Source: Kitasatospora sp. NBC_01287
GTDB lineage: Bacteria; Actinomycetota; Actinomycetes; Streptomycetales; Streptomycetaceae
Length of the DNA: 64,000 nucleotides
Reading direction: 5' to 3'
Assembly (NCBI RefSeq): GCF_026340565.1
Contig: NZ_JAPEPB010000001.1
Coordinates: 6,980,001-7,044,000 of the forward strand
The position numbers and the translations under genes are program-made. Positions within the stretch are counted from its first letter, which is position 1. Each line of letters starts with the position of its first letter. The notes below the pieces were generated by a model. That model did not search any database, was not told the DNA's origin, and worked only from the letters and a program-made list of their open reading frames with translations. Below, piece by piece: positions 17,280 to 25,504 of this stretch.

Positions 17280-19658
17280 TCAGGAGGTCGGCGCGGTCAG
17301 GTCGTAGACCGTCGTGCCGCCCACCGTCTTCGCGGTGAAGTGCGCGGCGACCCAGCTGGAGATCTGCGAGCTGTCGTCGGAGCCGCCCTGCTGGTTGCCG
17401 AAGCCGCCACCGCCGCCGACGAAGTAGTGGATCTTCCCCTGGGCCACGTCCTGCTGGAAGCCGGCCAGGCTCAGCGAGGGGTCGCTGCCGTTGAAGCCGC
17501 CGATCGCCATCACCGGCCGCCGGACGGCGAGTTGGTAGCTGGCCGCGTTCTGCGAGCCGATGGCCGCGGCGGTCCAGGTGTAGTGGGTGGCGTCCGTCTT
17601 GAGCAGGGTGGCGAGGGCCGGGCTGACCTGCGCGCCGTCGAGCAGGCCGCCCATGCCGCCGCCCATGCCGCCACCCGCGCCGCCACCGGCTCCGCCAACG
17701 GTTCTTCCGCCCGCGCCGCCGGGGCGGAAGCCCTGACCGCCGCCGGGGAGCGTGCCGCCGGCCGTCCTGCCGATGCCGGCGCCGTTGCCGGTGCCGGTGC
17801 CGCCGCCGGGGAAGCCCCGGCCGCCACCCGGGAAGCCCGCGCCGCCGCCCTGGCCGCTCCGCCCGCCGCCCGGGAAGCCGCCGTTGCCCCGCCGCTGCCC
17901 GCCGCCGGGGCCGCCGCCCGCCACCTGTGGTCCCGCGGTGGGCAGTGAGCCGGTGTGCCCGGTCGACACGGTGTCCAGCGCGTACGCCGTCGGACCGCCC
18001 AGCCCCGCCAGCAGCGCGACCGCGCCCACCACGGCGGCGGGCCGGGCCGCCAGCCGCGCGGCCGGCAGCAGCGCCACGGCCGCCAGCAGGCCGCCGACCA
18101 GCACCGCCGGGCGCAGCCACGGCACGAAGTCGGGGCTGCGGCCGAGCAGTTGGTAGGCCCAGACGGCGGTGCCGGCGACCACCAGGGCCAGCAGCGCGGC
18201 GTACGGGAGCCGTCGGCGGGCCCGCCACAGGCCGTCCACGCCCATCCCGACCAGCGCCGCGACGGCGGGGGCGAGAGCGATCGTGTAGTACTGGTGGAAG
18301 ATCCCGGACATGTAGCTGAAGGTCAGGCCGGTGCTCAGCAGCCAGCCGCCCCAGACCAGGAACGCGGTCCGCGCCTGGTCGGTGCGCGCGGTCCGCCTGG
18401 TCACCCAGAGGCCGAAGAGCAGCAGCACCAGCGCGGCCGGCAGCAGCCAGGCGATCTGTCCGCCCAGGTCGGTGCCGAAGAGCCGGGTCAGCCCGGTGGT
18501 GCCCCAGTGCGAACCGCCGCCACCGGGACCGCCCGCGCCCCCCGGAACACCCGCGCCGCCCGCGCCGCCCGCGCCGCCGGCGCCGCCGAAACCGCCCGCG
18601 CCACCCGCGCCGCCCGCCGGGGCGCCGCCGCCCACGCTGCCGGTCTCGTCGCCGGTGAGCCGCCCGAAGCCGTTGTAGCCGAAGGTGAGCGACAGGAAGC
18701 TGTTGTCCTGCGAGCCGCCGATGTAGGGCCGGTCCTTGGCCGGCACCAGCTGCACCACGGCCACCCACCAGCCGCCCGCCAGCACCAGCGCGAGCCCGGC
18801 GGCCAGCAACTGCCCCACGCGACGCCACAGTCCGGTGGGCGCGAGGACCAGGTAGACCAGCGCGAGGCCGGGCAGGATCAGGAAGGCCTGCAGAGTCTTG
18901 GTCAGGAAGCCGAAGCCGAACATCACCCCGGCCAGCACCAGCCACCGGGTGCTCGCGCCCTCGGCGGCCCGGATGAAGGCGTAGGCGGCGAGCGTCATCA
19001 GCAGGACCAGCAGCGCGTCCGGGTTGTTGAAGCGGAACATCAGGGTCGCCACGGGGGTGAGCGCGAGCACACCGCCCGCCAGCAGCCCGGCGAGCGGGGA
19101 GAAGCGGCGGCGCACGGCCGCGTAGAGGACGCCGACCGTGGCGGTGCCCATCAGCACCTCGGGGGCCAGCACGGTGAACGAACCGAGCCCGAAGAGCCGG
19201 GCGGAGAGTTCCATCGGCCAGAGCGACATCGGGGGCTTGTCGACCGTGATGAAGTTCGCGGCGTCCGAGGAGCCGTAGAAGAAGGCCTTCCAACTCTGGG
19301 TGCCGGCCTGCACGGCGGCGGAGTAGAAGGAGTTGGCCCAGCCGGAGGCGGTGAGGTTCCAGCCGTACAGCACGGTGGTGGCGACCAGCAGGGCGAGCAG
19401 TGCCGGGCGCACCCAGGCGGGGTCGTCCGGTCGGCCGCGCCAGGTCCGGGCGGGCAGCGTGCGCAGTCGGCCCGACCAGCTCCGCGGCCCCTTCGGCCCC
19501 GGTCCTGGCGGCGCGGCGGGCGGGTAGGGCGGCGTGGCCGCTGGGCCCGCCGGGTGCTCGCGCCGCTCCGGGGCCGGCTGCGGCGGCGGGTGGTGCGCGC
19601 CCTCGGGCCACGGCACGCTGCTCTGGGGAGTGGAACTGGTCGTGGTCATGGGTGCCAC
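17280..19658 (-). CDS. Integral membrane glycosyltransferase, GT39/ArnT-like
   Basis: A 792-residue polytopic membrane protein. After a Pro-rich cytoplasmic N-terminus of about 80 residues come a dozen or so hydrophobic segments. The family loop FITVDKPPMSLWPMELSARL carries the acidic residue used with polyprenyl-phosphate sugar donors. FRFNNPDALLVLLMTLAAYA follows, a feature of mannosyl- and arabinosyl-transferase-like proteins of actinomycetes. Two unusual Gly-rich insertions interrupt it (near 350-405 and 560-665, runs of GGAGGAGG and GFPGGGRG). A soluble C-terminal domain ends YDLTAPTS. GTG at 19658 has GAGGG seven bases upstream. ATG at 19649 is the alternative. The acceptor is unknown; an extracytoplasmic sugar transfer is inferred. 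Confidence 0.85.
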   Translation of the reverse strand: MAPMTTTSSTPQSSVPWPEGAHHPPPQPAPERREHPAGPAATPPYPPAAPPGPGPKGPRSWSGRLRTLPARTWRGRPDDPAWVRPALLALLVATTVLYGWNLTASGWANSFYSAAVQAGTQSWKAFFYGSSDAANFITVDKPPMSLWPMELSARLFGLGSFTVLAPEVLMGTATVGVLYAAVRRRFSPLAGLLAGGVLALTPVATLMFRFNNPDALLVLLMTLAAYAFIRAAEGASTRWLVLAGVMFGFGFLTKTLQAFLILPGLALVYLVLAPTGLWRRVGQLLAAGLALVLAGGWWVAVVQLVPAKDRPYIGGSQDNSFLSLTFGYNGFGRLTGDETGSVGGGAPAGGAGGAGGFGGAGGAGGAGGAGVPGGAGGPGGGGSHWGTTGLTRLFGTDLGGQIAWLLPAALVLLLFGLWVTRRTARTDQARTAFLVWGGWLLSTGLTFSYMSGIFHQYYTIALAPAVAALVGMGVDGLWRARRRLPYAALLALVVAGTAVWAYQLLGRSPDFVPWLRPAVLVGGLLAAVALLPAARLAARPAAVVGAVALLAGLGGPTAYALDTVSTGHTGSLPTAGPQVAGGGPGGGQRRGNGGFPGGGRSGQGGGAGFPGGGRGFPGGGTGTGNGAGIGRTAGGTLPGGGQGFRPGGAGGRTVGGAGGGAGGGMGGGMGGLLDGAQVSPALATLLKTDATHYTWTAAAIGSQNAASYQLAVRRPVMAIGGFNGSDPSLSLAGFQQDVAQGKIHYFVGGGGGFGNQQGGSDDSSQISSWVAAHFTAKTVGGTTVYDLTAPTS

Positions 19659-19736
19659 GTTCCGCCCTCACGCTGAGCGGGCCGTGGGGTCCTGCTGTGA
19701 GGCGGTTATGAGCCGTGCCGCGCGCGGACCGCCGAG

Positions 19737-20879
19737 TCAGGCGCCCTGTTGGGCAGGGGCCGCCGCCAGGCCGGGGACCGAGAACTGCCGGCCCAGCCAC
19801 TGCAGGGCCGGCGGGATCTCCCGCCCCCAGGTGTGGAAGTTGTGGCCGCCGCTGTCCAGTGTGATGGTGGAGAGCTTGGTGGGCGCCTTGAAGGAGTTCA
19901 CCATCTCCTGGGTGGCCTGGTAGTTGCTCTCGTTGGGGCTGGTGGCCAGCAGCAGCGAGACCGGCGCGGGCGCGGTGTTCCGCAGCCGCCAGAGCAGGTC
20001 GTTCTCCCGCTTCAGCTGCTCGCTGCCGCCGAACAGGTCACCGGTGGTGGGGTCGTTGGAGACGCTGTAGTCGGCGGAGAGCGCGATCGCCGCACCGTAG
20101 GCGTCCGGCTCGCGCAGCGCGAACTTCAGCGCGCAGTAGCCGCCGGTCGAGTCGCCCATCACCGCGTGGGCGGAGGCCTGCGGGGCGATCCGGTAGCCGG
20201 TGGCCACGGCCTTGGGCAGGTCCTGGGTGAAGTAGGTCTCCACCTGCGGGCCGTGCGGGACGTCCATGCACTCGGTGTCCCGGTTGGCGATGGGCGAGGG
20301 GCGCATCATCACCAGCACGGTCGGCGGCAGTTGCTTGGCGTTGATCGCCTTCAGCGTGCTGGCCGGGTACTGCATCAGCGAGATCAGCTTCTCGGCCGAG
20401 CCGGGGTAGCCGGCGAGCACCAGCGCCATCGGGAACTTCTTGTCGGCGTAGGCGGGCTGGAAGTACTGCGGCGGCAGGTAGACGTAGCCGTCATTGGTCA
20501 GCCCGGAGGCGGCGCCGGTCACCGAGACCTGCTGGATCACCCCGGAGCGGTCCTCGGCCGAGCCCTGCGAGGAGTAGAAGCTCTGCTGACCGGTCACCTT
20601 CAGCGAGTTGCTCGGCTGGTGGTCGACCACGGTGCCGGGGCCGCCGGCGGTGCCGAGCAGGTCGGTCCAGCTGGTGTAGAAGCCGAAGTAGGAGTTGGCC
20701 ACCAAGGCCATCGCCACCAGCACCAGCACCTGGGTGCCGAAGAAGGTGCCGAGCCGGCCGAGGACGGGCTTGACGCCCGATCCGGCGAGCTTGGGCCAGA
20801 GCCACAGGGTGGCGACGAAGGCCGCCAGCGCGAGGAGGCTGGTGACGATCTGCAGCGGGAGTCCGGTCAGGGCGAGCAC
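19737..20879 (-). CDS. Membrane-anchored esterase (antigen 85/esterase D-like alpha/beta hydrolase)
   Basis: A 380-residue protein with two N-terminal hydrophobic segments (IVTSLLALAAFVATLWLW and QVLVLVAMALVANSYFG), then an extracytoplasmic hydrolase domain. The nucleophile elbow is VMGDSTGGYCAL (Ser near 235). The end carries LDSGGHNFHTW, where His completes the triad. The domain resembles the mycolyltransferase/esterase D group, but the anchor argues for a local cell-surface esterase. GTG at 20879 is preceded by AGGA seven bases upstream. It lies 78 bases upstream of the GT39 gene on the same strand and may be co-transcribed with it. The substrate is unknown. Confidence 0.82.
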   Translation of the reverse strand: MLALTGLPLQIVTSLLALAAFVATLWLWPKLAGSGVKPVLGRLGTFFGTQVLVLVAMALVANSYFGFYTSWTDLLGTAGGPGTVVDHQPSNSLKVTGQQSFYSSQGSAEDRSGVIQQVSVTGAASGLTNDGYVYLPPQYFQPAYADKKFPMALVLAGYPGSAEKLISLMQYPASTLKAINAKQLPPTVLVMMRPSPIANRDTECMDVPHGPQVETYFTQDLPKAVATGYRIAPQASAHAVMGDSTGGYCALKFALREPDAYGAAIALSADYSVSNDPTTGDLFGGSEQLKRENDLLWRLRNTAPAPVSLLLATSPNESNYQATQEMVNSFKAPTKLSTITLDSGGHNFHTWGREIPPALQWLGRQFSVPGLAAAPAQQGA

Positions 20880-21037
20880 CGCCCGATCCTAGATGACGAG
20901 TGGGACACGCCGTCCTCCGCCCCCTCGGCCGCGCCGGGCACCCTTCGTATGCGGGGCTTCACGTCTCGTGCACGGCCCATTGACCCGGTCAGTCCGGCTT
21001 TGGGACGCTGATCGCGCACGCGCACGCGAGCGCCTTC

Positions 21038-22027
21038 ATGGGGGTCTTCACCTTGCACGGATCACCACGTACCACCAGCAGTCCGGGGCGCGGAGCCGCC
21101 CGCCACCCGCTGCGGCAGACCGCGGTCCTGACCGGTGCGCTGCTGCTGGCCGCCGGCTGCACCGCCGCCCACGACCAGGGCGCGGCTCCGGTCGGCTCGA
21201 TGGGGCCGCTGCCGACCGCGAGCCCGAGCCCCACCGCGCTGCCCTACGGGCAGGTGCTGGAGTCCTACGTCAGCCCGGTCAGCAACGCGCTGGCCCAGCT
21301 CACCCAGGCCGGCAGCCTGGACGACCTGAACACCGCGCTGGCCAGTGCGCAGCAGGCCGCGAGCGCCGGCGCGCAGGGTCTGCAGGGCGAGGACGCCCCC
21401 TCCGCCGTCGGCGACACGCACCGCCAGCTCTACGTCGCCCTCGGCTCGCTGGCCACCGACCTCGGCGCCGTGCAGAGCGACATCAGCAGCAGCAAGGTCT
21501 GCGCCACCTCCTCCGCGCTCGCCGAGACCGGCCAGTCGCAGGGGCTCAAGGACGTGGCCACCGCGCTGCAGACGCTGTCGGCCGCCGGGTACTCCAGCAC
21601 CTTCACCGTCCCGCAGCTGCCGCAGCCGCAGCAGCGCGCGCTGGACAACGGCGCCTGGGTCCGCAAGGGCAGCGCGGACGGCAGCGGCGAGCTGACCGTG
21701 GACAACACCAGCGGCACCACGGACGCGGTGCTCTCCCTGGTCAAGGACGGGCAGTCGGCCTATTCCTTCTACGTGCTCAAGGGCAAGAGCACCAAGGTGA
21801 CCGGGATCGAGGACGGCACGTACAACATCTTCTTCACCGGTGGCCTCGACTGGGACGACTCGACCAAGAAGTTCACCCAGAGCTGCGAGTTCACCAAGTT
21901 CGACGACACCGCCGACTTCACCACCACGTCCAGCACGTACCAGACCTACACGCTCACCCTGTCGGCCAGCGTCGGCGGCAACGCCCAGACCGACACGGTG
22001 CCGCCGGACACCTACCCCGTCCCGTAA
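21038..22027 (+). CDS. Putative lipoprotein of unknown function
   Basis: A 329-residue exported lipoprotein. The signal PLRQTAVLTGALLLAAGC places a lipobox Cys near residue 41. The first half of the mature part is helical and Ala/Gln-rich. The second half is beta-rich (ELTVDNTSGTTDAVLSLV, GTYNIFFTGGLDWDDSTKKF), reminiscent of a small beta-sandwich. No catalytic motif is seen. ATG at 21038 has only a weak GCGAG upstream. The gene is divergent from the esterase across 158 bases and convergent with the CocE-like gene. Confidence 0.75.
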   Translation: MGVFTLHGSPRTTSSPGRGAARHPLRQTAVLTGALLLAAGCTAAHDQGAAPVGSMGPLPTASPSPTALPYGQVLESYVSPVSNALAQLTQAGSLDDLNTALASAQQAASAGAQGLQGEDAPSAVGDTHRQLYVALGSLATDLGAVQSDISSSKVCATSSALAETGQSQGLKDVATALQTLSAAGYSSTFTVPQLPQPQQRALDNGAWVRKGSADGSGELTVDNTSGTTDAVLSLVKDGQSAYSFYVLKGKSTKVTGIEDGTYNIFFTGGLDWDDSTKKFTQSCEFTKFDDTADFTTTSSTYQTYTLTLSASVGGNAQTDTVPPDTYPVP

Positions 22028-22070
22028 CGACCACGTCCCGTAAGGCCCGTTGAGGCCCGTCCCGCGAGCC

Positions 22071-22103
22071 CCCGTCCCACCGGGCGTGGCGCGGTGGGAC
22101 GGG
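22071..22103. terminator. Bidirectional hairpin between the lipoprotein and CocE-like genes
   Basis: Perfect 11-base arms CCCGTCCCACC / GGTGGGACGGG with an 11-base loop lie right at the end of the CocE-like gene, between convergent genes. Confidence 0.7.
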
Positions 22104-24110
22104 TCAGCCGGCCGTGCGCGGGATCCGGCGCTCCCAGTCGCGCTCGAAGAGCACCGCGCCGCCCTCCCAGGCGGTCAGCCGGCCGCGGGCGGTGAAGGCC
22201 TCGGCATCGCAGTCGAGGTCCGAGTCGGCCTGCACGGTGACGTCCCAGCCGTCCTCGGGCCGCTCCAGGCGGATCGTCCACTCGGCGTGCGAGGCGGCGC
22301 TGAGCGGGTCGGCCGAGCGGATCCGGCAGCTCGCCAGCGACCGCTCGGTGCGGGCCAGGCCGTCGGGGTGCCGCTGCGTGGCGCCGGGGCGAGGGGTCAG
22401 CTCCAGGCGCCACTCACCGGCCGCCACGTCGCGCACCACCAGCCGCTCGGGCCGCGGTTCGGTGGGCGTGCCGTGCCGCACCGCCGAGGGCCCGGCCTGC
22501 TCGGGCTCGGCGAAGCCGATCGGCGCCCGGCCCACGTCGGCGGCCAGGTGGCGCACCGGCAGGGTGAGCACGCTGGGCCCGGGGTCGACGGCGAAGCCGG
22601 CCGTCTCGGGCTGCGGCCAGAGCCAGGGCCAGTAGGCGGAGGAGAGCGCCAGCCGGATGCGGTGACCGGGCGGGATCGCGAAGGCCGCGGCCAGCAGCTC
22701 GAACTCCACCTCGGCGACCGTGCCCGGCTCCCACGGCACCGCCACCTCCCGCCCGTGCCGGGCCGCCAGGTTGAGCGCGCCGCGGGTGACCAGGGTCGAG
22801 CCGCCGTCTGGTGCCACGGCGCAGAGCCGGGCGGTCACCTGGCCGCGCGGGGCGGCGCAGCGCAGCCGCAGCCGCACCGAGGGGCGTCCGAGCAGCTCCA
22901 GCCGCTCGGAGAGCGGGGCGCTGTCGAAGCAGACCGAGCGGCCGTCCTCCTCGCGCTGGTCGGGCGGCAGGTCGGCGGCGCCGCCGAGCGGGAGGTAGCG
23001 GCCGGCGTCGATCCCGGTGTGCTGCGGGGAGCGGACCGGCACGAAGCGCTCGCCCTCGGGGGTGCCGGCGGTGCGCAGCGCCTCGGCCAGGCCGTAGTGG
23101 ATGTCGCGCACGTCGTCCGAGGGCCACTGGTCGTCGCCGACCCAGCGCCCGGTGCCGTCCGGCTCGGCCAGCCAGCAGCGCAGCGCGGGCTCGGCCATGA
23201 TCCCGGTGTCCGTGTCCTTGAGCCACTGGTCCCACCAGCGCAGCGTCTCCTGCAGGAACCCGATCGCCGGCCCCGGCAGGTGCGCGCGGTCGGGGTACTG
23301 CCCGGCCCAGGGGCCGATCAGCCCGCGCACCGGCGCGGTGAGCCGCTCGACCAGGCGCAGCACGGTGTCGCGGGAGGGGTCCGCCCAGCCGCCCACCGCG
23401 AGCACGGCGGCCCTGATCGTGTCGTAGGGCGCCTCCAGGGCGGCTCGCCGCCAGTAGTCGTCCCGGCTCTGGTGGGCCAGCCAGGGGAAGAGGTGCGGCT
23501 CGACGGCGGCCAGCCGCTCCAGCCACTGGCGCCGCCACTGCTCGCCGACGTAGCGGGGGTCCGGCGGCTGGGCGGCGAGGGCGAGCAGCGCGGTGGCCCG
23601 GGCGTGGCCGGGCGGGCCGAGCAGCGCGCCGCCCAGGTAGTGCGCGTCGTTGTCGTAGCCGTCCTCGCTGGCGCCGACGGCGACCACCGCCCGCAGGGCC
23701 CGGGGGGCCCGCGCCGCCAGCCGCAGCGCGGTGCTCGCGCCCCGGCCCAGTCCGATCAGGCCCAGCCGGCCGTTGCACCAGGGCCGGGCGGCGAGCTGGT
23801 CGAGCACCGCCAGGCCGTCCTCCACCTGCCGGCCGCCGTACTCCTCGCCGGGCAGTCCGCCGGAGTTGCCGTGGCCGCGCTGGTCGACCCGCACGCTCGC
23901 GTAGCCGTGGCCGGCGTACCAGGGGTGGCGCTCGGCGTCGCGCTCGGCGGTGGCGTCGGTCAGCCGGTCGGGCAGGTACTCGACCAGGGCGGGCACCGGC
24001 TCGTCGGTGACGGGGCGCCAGATCCGGGCGTGCAGTTCGACGCCCTCGGCCACCGGGATCCGCAGGTCCTCGCGGGTGATGCGGTGGGGGTAGCTGACAG
24101 GGTGTCGCAT
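22104..24110 (-). CDS. CocE/NonD-type hydrolase homologue lacking catalytic Ser and His (probable pseudoenzyme)
   Basis: A 668-residue protein of the X-Pro dipeptidyl-peptidase/CocE family, with an alpha/beta-hydrolase half (VRVDQRGHGNSGG, ASEDGYDNDAHYLGGALL) and a C-terminal jelly-roll domain. At the nucleophile elbow, where the family has GxSxGG, it reads LIGLGRGAST, so Ser is replaced by Gly. At the His site, usually GPWxH, it reads LIGPWAGQYPDRAH. The acid region VGGWADPSRDTVL is kept. The frame is otherwise intact and full length, so this looks like a folded but catalytically altered protein rather than a decayed gene. ATG at 24110 fits the family N-terminus (MRHPVSYPHRITREDLRIP). A start at 24215 would add atypical residues. 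The gene is divergent from NiCoT. Confidence 0.82.
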   Translation of the reverse strand: MRHPVSYPHRITREDLRIPVAEGVELHARIWRPVTDEPVPALVEYLPDRLTDATAERDAERHPWYAGHGYASVRVDQRGHGNSGGLPGEEYGGRQVEDGLAVLDQLAARPWCNGRLGLIGLGRGASTALRLAARAPRALRAVVAVGASEDGYDNDAHYLGGALLGPPGHARATALLALAAQPPDPRYVGEQWRRQWLERLAAVEPHLFPWLAHQSRDDYWRRAALEAPYDTIRAAVLAVGGWADPSRDTVLRLVERLTAPVRGLIGPWAGQYPDRAHLPGPAIGFLQETLRWWDQWLKDTDTGIMAEPALRCWLAEPDGTGRWVGDDQWPSDDVRDIHYGLAEALRTAGTPEGERFVPVRSPQHTGIDAGRYLPLGGAADLPPDQREEDGRSVCFDSAPLSERLELLGRPSVRLRLRCAAPRGQVTARLCAVAPDGGSTLVTRGALNLAARHGREVAVPWEPGTVAEVEFELLAAAFAIPPGHRIRLALSSAYWPWLWPQPETAGFAVDPGPSVLTLPVRHLAADVGRAPIGFAEPEQAGPSAVRHGTPTEPRPERLVVRDVAAGEWRLELTPRPGATQRHPDGLARTERSLASCRIRSADPLSAASHAEWTIRLERPEDGWDVTVQADSDLDCDAEAFTARGRLTAWEGGAVLFERDWERRIPRTAG

Positions 24111-24209
24111 GGACCGACCATAGAGGAGGAAACGGGCAAAAGTGGCGAACCGTCCGGACGCGTGTCCAGACCGCACGGCCAGGTCAGGACGTTCGCTCAT
24201 CGGACCTAA

Positions 24210-24226
24210 TTGCACATCACTTGCAA
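24210..24226 (+). promoter_or_regulatory. Candidate Nur (nickel-responsive Fur-family) box
   Basis: The sequence TTGCAC-ATCAC-TTGCAA matches the published Streptomyces Nur consensus tTGCaa-N5-ttGCAA in 11 of 12 half-site bases. It lies 80 bases before the NiCoT start and 99 bases before the divergent CocE-like start. Confidence 0.75.
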
Positions 24227-24306
24227 GTACGGGTGCCGAGACGGAAGGATGGGCAAGTTCGACCGCACCGCGTCACCACCGCAGATCCCGAAAGAGGTTG
24301 CCGCCC

Positions 24307-25449
24307 ATGAGTACCGCACCGGCACCCACCACCACCGCGACCGCCGTCGCCCCCACCCGTTGGACCGCCCGCCTCACCCGCGACGAGTGGCTGCGGCTGG
24401 CGGGGATGGGCGGCTTCGTGCTGGCGCTGCACGTCGTCGGCTGGTTCACCCTGCTCGCGGTGATCGCGCCCAAGCACTACTCGATCGGCAACCAGGCCTT
24501 CGGGGCCGGGCTCGGCCTGACCGCCTACACCCTGGGCATGCGGCACGCCTTCGACGCCGACCACATCGCGGCCATCGACAACACCACCCGCAAGCTGATG
24601 GGCCAGGGCAAGCGGCCGCTCTCGGTCGGCTTCTGGTTCTCGCTCGGGCACTCCTCGATCGTCTTCGGCCTCTGCGCGCTGCTGGCCTTCGGGGTGCGCT
24701 CGCTGGCCTCCTCGGTCGAGACCGACGACTCCCAGCTGCACCGCACCACCAACCTGATCGGCACCAGCGTCTCGGGGACCTTCCTGCTGGTGATCGGCCT
24801 GGTCAACCTGGGCGCCTTCAACGGGATCCTCAAGGTCTTCCGGAAGATGCGCGGCGGGCACTTCGACGAGGCGGAGCTGGAGGCGCAGCTGGACAAGCGC
24901 GGCTTCCTCAACCGGATCCTGGGCCGCACCACCAGGGCCGTCACCAAGTCCTGGCACATGTACCCGGTCGGCATGCTCTTCGGGCTCGGCTTCGACACCG
25001 CCACCGAGGTCTCGCTGCTGGTGCTGGCCGGCGGCGCGGCGGCCTTCTCGCTGCCCTGGTACGCGCTGCTGGTGCTGCCGGTGCTCTTCGCGGCCGGGAT
25101 GAGCCTGCTGGACACCATCGACGGCTCGTTCATGAACTTCGCGTACGAGTGGGCCTTCTCCAAGCCGGTCCGCAAGATCTACTACAACCTCACGGTGACC
25201 GGCCTGTCGGTGCTGGTGGCGCTGGTGATCGGGGTGATCGAGCTGGTCGGGCTGCTGGCCGACCAGTACGGCATCACCGGCGGGCCGATCGGCTGGATCG
25301 CCACGCTGAACCTGAACAACGTGGGCTTCGCGATCGTGGGCCTCTTCGCCGTCACCTGGGCGGGCGCGCTGGCCTTCTGGAAGTTCGGCAAGGTGGAGCA
25401 GAAGTGGTCGGCGCCGCCGGCCGACGGCGCGGTGCCGGAGGCGGAGTGA
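24307..25449 (+). CDS. NiCoT-family nickel/cobalt permease
   Basis: A 380-residue membrane transporter for Ni2+ or Co2+. The signature RHAFDADHIAAIDNTTRKLM in the second membrane helix (HX4DH), plus FSLGHSSIVF and LFGLGFDTATEVSLL, are the diagnostic NiCoT motifs. About eight hydrophobic segments are visible, with a charged cytoplasmic loop in the middle (FRKMRGGHFDEAELEAQLDK). ATG at 24307 has AAAGAGG eight bases upstream. A Nur-type box lies 80 bases upstream, so repression by nickel is likely, which favours nickel as the main substrate. In Streptomyces nickel feeds NiSOD, urease and hydrogenase. None of those genes is in this window. Confidence 0.92.
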   Translation: MSTAPAPTTTATAVAPTRWTARLTRDEWLRLAGMGGFVLALHVVGWFTLLAVIAPKHYSIGNQAFGAGLGLTAYTLGMRHAFDADHIAAIDNTTRKLMGQGKRPLSVGFWFSLGHSSIVFGLCALLAFGVRSLASSVETDDSQLHRTTNLIGTSVSGTFLLVIGLVNLGAFNGILKVFRKMRGGHFDEAELEAQLDKRGFLNRILGRTTRAVTKSWHMYPVGMLFGLGFDTATEVSLLVLAGGAAAFSLPWYALLVLPVLFAAGMSLLDTIDGSFMNFAYEWAFSKPVRKIYYNLTVTGLSVLVALVIGVIELVGLLADQYGITGGPIGWIATLNLNNVGFAIVGLFAVTWAGALAFWKFGKVEQKWSAPPADGAVPEAE

Positions 25450-25504
25450 GTCCGCGCTCCGGCACCGGCCGTTCACCGGGTCAGTAGGTCAGCAGGTCAC
25501 CGGA

